From Smallanthus sonchifolius (taxonomy: Eukaryota > Streptophyta > Magnoliopsida > Asterales > Asteraceae): a stretch of 64,000 nt of DNA. The notes beneath the pieces were generated by a model that saw only the letters and a program-made list of their open reading frames with translations, did no database searches and was not told the origin of the DNA. Every line of letters starts with the position of its first letter. Position 1 is the first letter of the stretch. Positions 45,072 to 57,059 of the stretch are shown one piece after another. The stretch is taken from positions 89,262,849 through 89,326,848 of the forward strand of contig CM042029.1 in the NCBI GenBank assembly GCA_023525975.1. The letters are read 5' to 3'. The translations under genes and the position numbers were made by a program.

Positions 45072-48000
45072 CTAGATAATTCCCGGCCGCGCGTTGCGGC
45101 GGCAATGAAGGTTGCGAGTTAAAAAGTTTTTCATTATAATAACATATCATATATGAAAATAGGAAACAATTTACATAGCAAAAAAGTAGAACACAAAACT
45201 TGATGATGTTGGTAAAAACCTAAAACAACTTAAAATATCAAATAAGCAGAATATGAAACCGTTAAGTTAGAATAACAATGATGAAAAACTTAATAAACAG
45301 TTAATTAGATTCTATGATAATTAATTAAGTCTTCACAAATATGACAAAAAAAAACAAAGATATATTTTAGAATGACCTATTATATCCATTTATCCAAAAA
45401 ACCAACCAAGGAAACACTACTATTCTTTTCTAAAAAAAATTTATGTCAAAATATGCTAGCTTAAATGCAATTAATCCAAACTGCGAAGCTAAATTATATT
45501 TTAAAATAGTTGATGAACCTCCCTAAGACAAAAAGTTCTAATACTTTAGTTACACAACATCTTATCTGTTTTAGCATATCTCATATAATTAATAATTGGT
45601 CTTAATAGATATCTTGTGATCCTACACTGGAACTGTTCAGCCCTGTTTCAACATGTCTCAAGTGGAAAATGTTTCAGCCTTTCACTTGATACAATTAGAA
45701 AAGGCATCTTAAAAAGGAAAAATATAACTTTTGATATATGCTGCTGTTCTAAGAAAAATGTTTTACTCTTTACCAGATACCCTCTTTCCCCTCACCAATA
45801 CACACACACATAGAAAAAAAATAGAATATAACTACAGCTAAAAGGAATATAGCATATCAGTCACACTAAGAAAATGATTTAATAATCTATCAGAAGAGAT
45901 AAAAATGAACAATAGGATTAAATAGCTAATGACAGTAACAAATGCATAAATGTTTATTGTAGCGATTTCATCCAAATAGCAGTTAATTACTAAAAATAAG
46001 TCATGGCACATTATAGAAAAATTTAGAACTTACATGTTTCATGTAATAATTATGCAAACAATTGATGAAGTTGCGAGAATTCCACCTGCAGTTTTGAATG
46101 TTAAGTCAATAACTACATTCTCAAATAAATGACAATATGATCCTAATTTTAACAATTATTTTCTGCATCTAACGCAATAACTGATCCACAAAATGTAAGA
46201 TAGCAAATTTTTTAACTATAGCATAAGGGTAAACAGACATATCAATAACGACAGCGGATTCAACTTCTTTATCGTTAGAAAGTTTTAATTCATTCATTTA
46301 AGATCAAAATCAAAGGGATTTACTACAAAAGCTCATATGTAATACCCTACCTGCGGTCTGTTGAAAAGAGTAATAGAGGAGTAAAAATAAATAAATTTAA
46401 ATGGAAACAGAAAAAAAAAAAAAACAAATGAAAACCATTAGTCTGTAAACATAAAGCGATAAAGTCAAAATAAGAAGGTAAATGTTAACACTAATTCTTA
46501 TAAAAACCATGCAGCAAACGAACTTGTAAGTTTGGTTGTTAATATTTTGCAAAATGCTACAATGATAATATAAAGTTTGCCTACATATGCAAAAACTAAA
46601 AAAAAAAAAAGTAACGGTGTAAATTCATATTACCTTTGTACAGAAACCTAAACAGAAGCAAAGCTTTACAAAAAACTAAACATCAGGTCCTTCGTAGCTG
46701 CAAGAATGAAATGGTACCATAGATACAATCAGAACAGCAACATGTACAGTGAAAAAAAGCTTGAACATTGAAATAGATTTAAGCATATTATTCAAACCAT
46801 ACAACAGATGTAGTTTTATTATACATATGTGTCTACTATAGGTCAAAACACAATTTTTTTGTTTTTGTTTTTGTTTATCATCTGTAACACCAATAAAGCA
46901 TACAACATTTACAACAACTAATCTGTAAGTTACAATGATTTAAACACAATTCCAAGATCAACTGGTGTGCAAATTCAATAGCAAACTATTAACAAACCAC
47001 CTAACTCATCAATCTCATAACAACTTTTTACACATCTACAACATCGAGGGTAAATTTACAACTATTAATTCTCATTAGATCAACCTAATTGAACCGTTAT
47101 CATCTTACAGGTGTTTCAACAACTATGGCTATTTATTTTATCACCCATTAGTGGTTTGCCTGTCTATAGTAAGTACAACAACAGAATAAACATACACAAA
47201 GCACAGTTTCTCTGCTGCTTTGATTTTATTTTCTAAACCCTAAACCCAAATCAACAGTTGACCAACATTCATAAGAATATATTCTTTTTACTTAAGAATA
47301 GCATAGAAGTTGGGCATTCTGGAGATGCTTGTTAAAAAACCAAAAGTGTTTAAACGTGTGTAAAGCACTTGTGATAAGCAAAACCTATTTCAATTTTGTC
47401 TCCGGCTAAAACCCCCAATTATCAAAACCCTACAAATAGGCAACCAAAGAAGAAACACTTCCTTTACAACACCCACCCCAGCAAAATTAAAAATCAAACA
47501 TTTATTGCCAACAACGCAAAATCAAACAAAACAGAAAGAAAAAAAAGGATTTCGAAAGCAAGAAGAATACCTACAACGCAACAGCAGCAGCAGCAAGAAT
47601 CAAACGTGAGAGGAAAAAAACATAAAGGATCGAAACAGATGATAAAGTTCGCTGAAAAGGGCAAAAATCGACAGCTTGCAAAGCTATATGCGTAGGCATG
47701 CCACATAAAGCCACGTATCCAACCTGAAACATCAAACCCAAAAAAAAAGAGTTAAAGAAAAAGATCGAACTGAAGACCTAAAGGAACAAATAAAAAACCA
47801 CTACCAACCCAAACACCAAAACTGCACCGGTCCGAATTACAACACAAAGTTGAACCCAATAACAAACATTATTTTAACTCAACACAACCTGAGAGTAGAT
47901 GATTTTAGATTGAAATTAAAATATTAAATGATAATCTTTTCATGCTAACCTAAAAATTCTCTGTATAAACATGATTTAATCTCAAATAACTTACCAATGG

Positions 48001-48715
48001 AGAATACTTGATGATTATGATTCCTACTTCTTGTCGATTGCACACACTATGACAACAGAAAACCCAGCCAACTGTAAAAGTATTTTAGTGATGTCCTTAA
48101 AGGAGCAATTAGAGAAGAAATTGAAGCCAAGAAGGGGTATTTCAACAGGAAAGGTCGATACCTGGTGGGATTCGGAACCCCTGATTTAGTGGTGGTAACC
48201 CTAGAGTAGAAACTTCGAACTCTTTTCTTCGTAATCGAACGATTTTGAATATAGAAGAGCACCGGTGCTGCCTGCGACAAACAGCTAAATATCAAAGTAA
48301 TCGATTCTCTTCTTGTAACCCTAGCGGCGACAGCCGACAAAGGACGCAAAGGCGTGGCGAGGAAGGGGAAGATTCGTGGGCTACGACAGCCGAGAAAGGG
48401 TGAAAAAAACACGGTGCAGCAGGGGAAGAACCGTCTGAAACATAGCGCCACGGTCTAGCGGCGACAGCCGACGAAGGACGCAAAGGCGTGGCGAGGAAGG
48501 GGAAGATTCGTGGGCTACGACAGCCGAGAAAGGGTGAAAAAACACGGTGCAGCAGGGGAAGAACCGTCTGAAACATAGCGCCACGGTTCATCTCTGTCGC
48601 TCGTCTCTTTCTCTAGTGATGGTGGAAGCCTGATTTGAAATGTAATGAAACCCATCTGTTGTACCATCGCATAGAAGAAGGTATTCTACTGTTCATCAAG
48701 CTGGTATTTGTTTGA
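45072..48715 (-). mobile_element. Non-autonomous Helitron B (3.6 kb)
   Basis: On the minus strand it starts TCAAACAAATACCAGCTTGA after host A (48716) and ends CTAG (45075-45072) before host T. The GCCGCCGCAACGCGCGGC hairpin lies just before the end. Start and end both match Helitron A next to it. No Rep/helicase motif is visible, so it depends on another element. The 5' part (48000-48640) is GC-rich and resembles captured gene or leader DNA; the rest is AT-rich. A 134-bp tandem duplication lies at 48321-48587. Confidence 0.75.
48321..48587 (+). repeat. 134-bp tandem duplication in Helitron B
   Basis: ctagcggcgacagccga starts copy 1 at 48321 and copy 2 at 48455. The copies differ by very few bases (one A in a poly-A run, one a/g change), so the duplication is recent. 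Frames on the minus strand stay open across both copies, but I recognise no protein. Confidence 0.92.
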
Positions 48716-48905
48716 TCTAACTAGGTTCTTCCCACCGCGCGTTGCGGCGGGATCAACCTCTTTTCATAGGGTGTTGTTTTCTTAGTAGATGCAGCTTTAT
48801 TTGAAACTCATACACGTATAGCAACATTCAATACATCATCCATTCTAGCATACAAAAGGCCACCCACTTTAATAAAATAAAGTTAGTAACTTATGGAGGG
48901 GTAAA

Positions 48906-49227
48906 TTAGGTGAAATAATTAGTAGACCAAAAAACGGACCTCTGCAAAGGTGTTGGTACCGGAGGCATAAAAGGTAGAGTAAGCAACCAAAATAGAACTC
49001 TTATATTCCTTAACAATGCCACCACCTGCGAACCATTTGTGTTCACCATAATAGAGGCAGTATGCAGCAGATTGTTCTTCAAATACACCATCTGCCAACC
49101 TAAGTGGCTTGGCAGCCATATCAGCACCTGTAAAATATCCTGCGAGAATTTGCTCATTCTCAATTGCAGCATAAATGAAAAAAATCACCCACCGAACGAA
49201 AACAACCAACAGAATCCCATGGAACAT
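48906..49227 (-). pseudogene. Unidentified captured exon-like fragment in Helitron A
   Basis: The minus strand is open for about 100 codons and reads like real protein: PLRLADGVFEEQSAAYCLYY, then GEHKWFAGGGIVKEYKSS and TFYASGTNTFAEVR. A second coding-like piece lies at 49365-49490 (FMFKPHYLRFKAWIWAF, and DDAIWAAERALDK in another frame). I do not recognise the family. Position inside a Helitron suggests a captured host gene piece. Confidence 0.45.
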
Positions 49228-49886
49228 GCATTGTGCAGGAAGATATCTTCACATAACAAAACCATGATTAAATGTTATAACATCTTAAACGAATTTTAAA
49301 CATGAAAAAATGTTAAAAATATCAGTCAAACATAAAGTTTACTAATCAACTTACAGAAGAAAAAGCCCAAATCCATGCCTTGAACCTCAAGTAATGTGGT
49401 TTGAACATAAATTCTTTCATAACGGCAACTCCATTTTTGTTTTGTCTAATGCCCTCTCTGCAGCCCAAATAGCATCATCCAGCTACAAGTTACTTACAAC
49501 ACTTCAGAATAACAAATTGCATTAAAAAGCGACTCTTTATATATATATTTACATATAAACACTAAACATTTATATTCTCAATTGCAAAGCATGTATTTCA
49601 AACTGATCAAAACTTGTTAATATGTCATAGGAATTGTGTCAAATACGGGTACCACCAACAACGTTTTCCTCTAAAAATTTCATTCAATAACGTGGCGGTC
49701 AATATCTGCACTATAAAATTATTCAAAATCATTCTCATTCATTATTTTTTGGAATGAAATTTGCTCAATTGTGCCTAAAGCAGCTTTGTATTCATAATGT
49801 TTCTAAGTAACAGTGTTGTCATTTTGGAGTGTCAATAATTCACATCACATGGGATAAATTTGCCCTGATCTGATCATTTTCACATT

Positions 49887-50702
49887 TTTGTAAGCATACT
49901 TACTAATGATAATTAAGTTCAATAGGGTTAAAGGTTGGAGTTCAAATCTTGTACCAATACACATATTAAATCCCAAATTCATATATTTGTATACTAACAG
50001 TAAGCGGAACTAATGAGAAATGATATTAAACCTCAATAGTCATTCATCAATCATAACTCATAACAATATACGAATAAGCTATTACAATAAAAGCACAAAA
50101 CACCTTAAAGATTAAATAAGAAAAATGCAAAAAATAGAGACCAGCCTAAACACCAATGCAAACTCTAAAAAAACAACTGATCCAAGAACAAACAAACACA
50201 AACAGAATAAAAGCCTAACCTAAACATCAGTTTCTATTACAATAAGAACAGCAATCATAATCCAAAAATTACAATGTTATTATGTACTAATCATAAGCAA
50301 TTACAATGGAAAAGTAAAATGATCTAAAAACATGAATGACAGCTAGAAAACTGCACACACTATAACCCATAAACATACTTACTAATGATAATTAATTAAG
50401 TCTAATAGGGTTAAAGTTTGGAGTTTGAATCTTGCACCAATACACATATTAAACACATACACAGCCCAGATATGATGTTAAACCTCATTAGTCATTTACT
50501 AATCATAACTCATGACAATATAGGAATGAGTTATTATAATAAAAGCACAAATCACCTTAAAGACTAATAAGAGAAAAGCAAAAACATCAGTTCCAATTCT
50601 AAAAAAACAACTAATCAAAAAACAAACAAACACCAAAAAATTAACATAAACAGAATGAAAATACTACCTAAACATCAGCGCTATTACAATTGGAACACCA
50701 CT
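49887..50702 (-). repeat. Internal tandem duplication of about 480 bp in Helitron A
   Basis: Copy 1 starts at 'catacttactaatgataatt' (49897) and copy 2 at the same words (50376). They share 'accaatacacatatta', 'aaaagcacaaa.caccttaaag' and 'aaaaaaacaactgatc/aatc'. Divergence is much higher than in the 134-bp duplication. Confidence 0.75.
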
Positions 50703-51328
50703 AATCAGAGAAGAAAGAAAAAAAAATATTATAATAACATGAAGATGAAACCTAAACAAATTCTGAGATTTCATAAACCCTAAAAGCAACCCAGATCTTG
50801 TAATAAATCTAACATGAAAATCGAAGCAGGCTCAAAATATTGCAATAAAGAGCGGCAGAGAGAGGACTAAGCGAAGCTCACACGTACCCTGACGGCATGC
50901 GATGCGCCGCCGTTGAACCACAGCTATCGATCGGCAGGAACCAAGGACGATTGATGAGCCCTAGAAGGTATACGATTGAGTGGTGGCGGTGGTAATCGAC
51001 GGGCGTGACGGTAGAGGTGGCGGGAATGAGAGGACCAGTGGAGCTGCGACGATTGTGGCGGTTGTGGTCGATGGCTGCTACGGTGGCAGTTGTGAAGCTC
51101 CAGTCGCTACCATCTGCTCTGTAATGGTGTCTGCGTTTGAGGAAGGCGATGATTCATAGTGTCTGTGTTTGAAGAAGGCGATGATGGTGGCGTAACCGCC
51201 AAGGAGGAGGATGGCAACCCCTTTACAGTGATGGAGAGAGACGGGCAAAAGAATTTATGTAAGTAAGAAATTGTACGGAGCGCTAAAAAGAAGCTACATC
51301 ACTATTCATCAAGTTAGTAATTGTTTGA

Positions 51329-52296
51329 TCTAATAATAATGTAAAATAAGTAGTTAATTTTTTTTTATCCTAACCGTGTTTCTGTTTTCTGGAAAAAAAA
51401 GGCGGTAATATAACAAACGCCGTTGTTTTCCCAAATTATCACCCGAGTTTTCTAGACCTCCCGCAAACACCATTTCCACCGTCATTCTCTTCAATCGAAT
51501 CGCCGATTTTCGTTTTCTAGGGTTTTTATTCAACCGATTCGTTCGTCTCTACCTTAAACATCGCAAAAGGTAATTGTTTTCATCTTCTACATCGCTTTTT
51601 TACCATGTATTTTCGTTTATTTCGCTAATCTACACGTCGTTTTTCTGTAATTTCACGGTAATGTCATCGATCCTTTATTAAATTTGACGTTGAAGCGTAG
51701 TAGTTTTCGGATGCGGAGTTAGCATCGGAATCTGTGAGAATATTGACAGTTGTTATGAGTTTAACGATAATTAGCAGATCGTTATTGGAGACTTTACAGT
51801 TACGGTTAACTTGACCTTTTTTTTTGCCTTTTTGGCATTCGAAATCGACATTTATTTTAATCAGTTATTTTGTAAAGTCTGATTGAATGTAAATTTTGGT
51901 TAACAATTGCTGGCTACATATGTTTGTTTGTTGAAAATATATGTTACAACAAGAATTGAGATATGAAACGTTTGAGTCATGCTTTGTGAGCTAGGGCACT
52001 GAAATTGCCCTCGTAGTGTTTGATCAAATGTCTCTTAGTGGAATACATTTATTAGTAATTATTTAAGTTTGTGTATGCGGAATATTGATTCCCAGTCGAA
52101 TATGAATGCGGAGTATCATTACATTTAATGATGCTATACCATCAATTAATAGTAATTTCTGATGTAAAATCACTTGCTTGTTTATGCTCACGGTTTCCAC
52201 TCAGTTAGTCGGATGACCGTTATTTTAGATTGTTAGTTTTGGTAAGGCTTCGCATGAGCCTGCTTAGATATTGAAATGTATGATTTGTCACAGAAG
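51329..52296 (+). promoter_or_regulatory. Promoter and spliced leader of the At4g00755-like gene
   Basis: A CT-rich leader (about 51440-51569) ends at a donor (aaaag|gtaatt, GT at 51570). An acceptor (ttgtcacag) lies just before aagATG at 52294-52299. A leader intron of about 725 bp is therefore likely. No other feature seen. Confidence 0.6.
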
Positions 52297-54229
52297 ATGG
52301 ACACTCAGATCGATTTCTTGCAATGGCTTGAACCTGACATGGCACTCAAAATACTTATGTGTCTGGATGACTCAGCTGACCTCATTCGTGCATCTGCTGT
52401 TTCTCGATACTGGCAAAATATTGGTATCACACGCTTGCATATAAGTCTTATTCGTTCATTATTCTTCACAGTTAATGATGTATTAGTTAGTTACCTTTAA
52501 TGTTTGGATCTCTATTTGCAGTGACCTCTAATGGACTTAGCAAGCAGCTCTGCATGACAAGATTTCCAGAGCTTGCTAGCATTAATCGTGTAGTCAAACT
52601 GACTCGTTATAACTTGGTACCTGGTCACAACTCGGAACCAAGCCACAACGCTGAGGAGACAGAGCACTGGGCCTATGCTTCTCTTTTTCGGGCCCTCACA
52701 GCATTCCCACACACTTATTGCATTGCTGATCCCGTGAGTGCGTCGAGCACCGATAATTACCCAGAAGAAAGCATCATGAATACTCTAGACCCAAGAGACA
52801 GAATCCTACATCGGGACTCGTATTGGTCAAGTAAAGGAAGTGATGATCCAGAAGCACCCGAGACCTTGATATATAATTTAACGGCTAATCTTTGTGTTAT
52901 AACAGAAATTAACTTGCATCCGTTCCAAGGTTTGTTAGTTCTTTTAAAAAATTTCTTTGCTTTCAGCACATTGTCTAACTGACATTTGTGTACACAGCTA
53001 TGTTTCAGATGGATTTCCCGATATACTCATCAAAATTTGTGCGATTCCGAATGGGTCATCCGAAATCTTGGAATGAGTTAAACCATGATTTCATGGAGGC
53101 ACAAGAATGCGCAGATGACAAGTTTATTTGGACATATACATCACAAATTTTCCCCGTGGCACGGGTGAGTTCGTGTTTCCTTTATTATTACTCTGCAGAA
53201 ATGAAATGACATGCGTAAAAATCATTTTCAAGCATTAAAAAATTGTTATAACAAGATTGACTGGACTTGGCTATTAGATATTTAGATCACTAAAAAAAGG
53301 GTTCTTTTCTTGATTTGTTCTATTTTGTAGTCTACCCAAATTTGGAAATATAGCATACTTGCCAATTTTGCCCCGTATTCTTATGAACGAGTCAATTTGG
53401 GTTATGTTTTCTGCCTGACAGGTCAAAAGGGTCATGTGGAAAAACTAAAAAGGTGATGGGTCGAACAAGTTGAAAGTCATCCAAATTGTACCTTTACGCA
53501 TATATTATATTCAAAAAAATATTTTGAATCTAATAATTTAGTTTTTATAATTATATATTAAAATTATCTTTTATATATCTAAAATCAAACTATGTGATTA
53601 CAGGCTAACACAACCCAGCCCTGGCAAAACTGTTTTGACTGGTCTATAATTACCTGTTTTGACCCGTTAATTTCCCAACCAGCCCGAGTAGCCATCTTGC
53701 ACTTGTATATCTTTTAATATATTCACCAAAATCTTCATAGTAACAGGAAAATCGCTTACAAAGGTTCAAGTTACATGAGCCTGTAGTCTGCATTGGTGGT
53801 TTTTTGCAAATTGAGTTGTTGGGTCGGGTTCAGAAACAAGCAACAGATGGCAAATACTTTATATGGTCAGTATAACTAATAATATTCTTTATATTTTAAT
53901 TAATAATCCAAAGCATAAGTTAAATTACTCCTTTTTACAGTGTGGCTCATGTGCAAGCAATAGGGCGCCGATTATCACCTGCATTTAGCGCCGAGTTTTC
54001 TGAACAATCCGATAGTGTATCTCTGAAATATGATGCTGAGGAATTTGGAGTTGTTATGATAAATGTTTCCAGGGGACACAATTGTTCGCTTAGTACAAGT
54101 TTAATTCCAGTACAACTTCCTAGACAACTAGCTTGGGGAAATTTACAAAACTTTTGGCATGTGGTACAAGCGCATCCTAATGGGGTTGAATATGAATGGG
54201 TCGATGATGATGAGTTTGAGATGGTTTGA
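52297..54229 (+). CDS. F-box protein, At4g00755-like
   Basis: Five exons, 52297-52423, 52522-52929, 52998-53164, 53747-53865 and 53941-54229, join in frame to 369 residues. The start chosen is MDTQIDFLQWLEPDM. The ATG 21 bp upstream lies inside the proposed leader intron, and family members begin near DFLQWL. An F-box covers about residues 5-45 (MALKILMCLDD, IRASAVSRYWQ). The rest holds conserved blocks SASSTDNYPEESI, LDPRDRILHRDSYWSSKG, LCVITEINLHPFQ, FPIYSSKFVRFRMGHPK, WTYTSQIFPVAR and VVCIGGFLQIELLGRVQKQ. It presumably serves as an SCF substrate adaptor; its substrate is unknown to me. Intact, with canonical splice sites. Upstream lies Helitron A. Confidence 0.92.
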
Positions 54230-56471
54230 GAAGTGAGACTGAACAAATATATATAGTTTTGGTAAACATGTTACAATGTGTTTTTCTTGTGTAGTATAAC
54301 TTAGTAGTATATAGTTTCTGGTACTAAAAGCTTCTTCCGTCTTGATTTCGTGTTAACTTAAGATTTCGTGTTAAGAGTTAAGACCGATGTTTGATGACTT
54401 CATCCATGCGAAATATGTTGACTTACTAGGCTTCCTAATGTTTGTGTTCTTGGGAGATCACTTCAATGTTTGTTTAAAGAGGTAACCCCCTAACCTTAAG
54501 GGGGTGGGCAGGGGGTAAGCGTTTTGAGTCTATTTAGCAGAGGTCTTAGGTTCAAAAGCTACATGTCCAATGCAAGCTGTGTTTTAATCGATCATGTTGT
54601 CTAGCATGATATTGATGGGGTCCGTGAGTTTTCTGGTAATAACTTCACAGTTACTAGGTAGACCCTTGTATCCTCGTTCGGATTGTTCAAAACTCGAAGC
54701 ACCTAATGTCGGCAGCACCCAATGGCCGTAGGTCGCATCACACGAGTTACAAATATCCACAAAAGGATGCATGGGCAGGCCGATGGTACCTTAGATTGTT
54801 GTTGGTTAATAGGGGTGCCCACGGTTTGGTTCAGTCGGTTTTGAAGGGAAGTTTGAGCTGGACCGTCGAGTCTGCTTTTGGAAAATGATTAACCAAACCG
54901 GTTGGGTTGTCTGGATCATAACGGTTCGGTTTTGAGAGTATAGTTTATTTTTTTATTTGTTTGAAATTGCTAGTTTGTATTAAATTTTTTTAAAGATAAA
55001 AGTTGCCTAATTACATATGCTTATTTTAAAAAAATAAATAAATAAAGGTTAACATGTCAATTTGGTTTACAGGCCTATTACAAGCTTTAAACTTCGATTG
55101 AACCGTTAGTTAACCCCCAAAACCAAACAAACTTTTTTAGGATGGGCAAACCGAGGTTGTTAATGGTTGTTTCTAGGATTATAATCCCCACACTTGGTTA
55201 TAATTCCTACCCTCAGACAATTGTGTTATTAGGTTATTAGTAGTGGTTTCACATTTACCTTCGTCATATCACTGCCACATCAACATAGGACAATCCCTTC
55301 AAATCACTAAGGTGTACTGGTTTCACTATCCGCACACAAATATATACACATATATATACATAACACACATACCCATGTCCCCTTTGCCCGTGAACCTGCT
55401 CACGCTGGAGCCCCACACCCTGGTTCACGCCCTAGGAGACAATGTTCCATGTTAGTGGTTGAGCCAGGTGGCTCACTCCACCACTTTCACGACTCTACTA
55501 CGGAGTGCCTTGTGTTATTACAAATGAAACTCAACAAAACTCAATTTTTGTTTTATTTTTTTAATGAAGCTCATTCCATAATAGTGATTCCAGGAAACTA
55601 AACAAATGTAGCCTTGATCTTTGAGAGAGAGAAAAGGGACAATAAGCATTTAAAAAAAGTTTGATTATTGTCTGAAAAATGTTTTTAAAGAATCAAAAAA
55701 TAATATTATATATAAAAACGAAAATATTAAAAGATGGAAAGTTAAGAAAGTGGAGAATCAAAAAGACATATGCTTGCTTTTGCCACCTCTATACACGATG
55801 TCATCCATCTATGAATATCAGATTTCACCTTACATCACTTCCAAATCCATCCTCCCTCTCAATCCTAAAATTAAATAATAATAATAATAATAATGAATAA
55901 AACAGTTTAGTACGGTACAAAATGTTAAAAAAAATTAGTTTGATTATTCGTTTATGTATATAGGCTACACATGCGTCGATAAACGGTACAAAATAAGAAA
56001 AAAATATATGAATAGATAGTTTGATAGTTCTTTATATGCATAAGCTACACGTGTGTAAATAAATATGAACTATTGATAAAAAAAGTTAAATGACCTACAA
56101 TTTGTTCAGTGTGTTCTGGTAAAAAAATAGTGTCACGGAAATTTTCTGTCTTTTGGAAAAAAGTTATTGGGGATGCACTATGAATCACAGAAGTCGTTTA
56201 CTCTCTTAATTTATTCACCTTTAGGTATGATTTTTGAATATATTGTGATTATAAACAAAGAACATGGGCACCTACTTTATATGTTGTCATTAGCAATAGC
56301 ATATCCTAAGGAAGATACTTAAATATGCTTTTTTCCCTTACTTTTCTTCACATTCAAAAACACATTTTACTATTTATACATGAAATCACTTCCCCATTTT
56401 CATTCCTCATATAACTCCATTTTCCCATCCTTCATTTTCTTATTTTGCACCAACACTAGTTGAAGATCAAA
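54230..56471. other. Intergenic region
   Basis: 54800-55180 contains 'ggtttggttcagtcggtttt' and later inverted-looking words that suggest an old MITE; no ends fixed. An (aat)n run lies at 55876-55894. No gene seen until the small frame at 56472. Confidence 0.5.
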
Positions 56472-56573
56472 ATGGCAACGAGAGGCGGCATGGGGTGCTG
56501 GGACATGTGGCATCATGGCTATTTGATGGTGGCGGCGGCGGTGTTCATTGTCATGACAATGAAATCACCTTGA
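56472..56573 (+). CDS. Candidate 33-residue membrane microprotein
   Basis: An ATG at 56472 opens a 33-codon frame ending in TGA: MATRGGMGCWDMWHHGYLM, then a hydrophobic VAAAVFIVMTM and a short KSP tail. The segment is more GC-rich than its surroundings, has GGC/GCG-rich codons and follows a CT-rich, leader-like stretch (56385-56470). The layout, a short hydrophilic start with Trp/His and one membrane span, resembles small single-span plant peptides. I cannot name a family. It may be a chance frame. Confidence 0.35.
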   Translation: MATRGGMGCWDMWHHGYLMVAAAVFIVMTMKSP

Positions 56574-57059
56574 TTCGATTCGTATCATGGGTGGTTTAGT
56601 ACTAGGGCAACCTCAAACTTTGGCATAATCGTTGAGTTTTCGATCATGGAATCTCATACGATAAAATCAGTTAAATTTGTTTGTAGTTTTTTTATATGAA
56701 GATGGAAATGTCTTGATTCATATAAAGGGTGGGTTTAATAACTAAGAAGTCTTGATCCTTTGGTATGATTGTTGAGTTTTCTTTTAAGTTAGTTATAATG
56801 AAAAAAATCAATTTATAGTCTTTATATTAAAAATATATATATTGTCATCAGTTATAGCAGTTAGTTTGTTATGTTAGTTTGTTGAATTGTCGTTAGTTAG
56901 TTAGTTAACAACCTAACTGCTATAACTACCCTAATAGAATGGTCACAAATAGACCATGAAATTTTGCTACAAGGCAAGTACAAGGAGGTGGGAGCTGTCA
57001 AATAACTTCAAATTGTAAGAAGACTAATCAAAAAGTCAAAATTGTAAAAAGAAGACTAC
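56574..57059. other. Flank between microprotein frame and PLD
   Basis: Probably the PLD 3' untranslated region at the right end. The words gttagtttgtt and gttagttagttagttaac near 56870-56920 form a short repeat. No gene seen. Confidence 0.45.

Larger units (their letters stand above)
48721..51328 (-). mobile_element. Non-autonomous Helitron A (2.6 kb)
   Basis: On the minus strand it starts TCAAACAATTACTAACTTGA after host A (51329) and ends CTAG (48724-48721). The hairpin CCCGCCGCAACGCGCGGTGGG lies about 9 bp before the end. It shares about 45 bp of 5' terminus and the 3' hairpin with Helitron B; the interiors differ. It contains an exon-like piece (48906-49227), a roughly 480-bp internal duplication and a GC-rich block near its 5' end (50870-51240) like a captured first exon. 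No Rep/helicase seen. Confidence 0.75.

Noticed and set aside
47396..47706. Lys/Asn/Gln-rich frame and its Cys/Phe-rich opposite frame
   Set aside because: Produced by A-rich runs and a CAG run in Helitron B; no family resemblance.
53947..54246. Minus-strand 99-codon frame opposite the last F-box exon
   Set aside because: Shadow of the conserved plus-strand exon.
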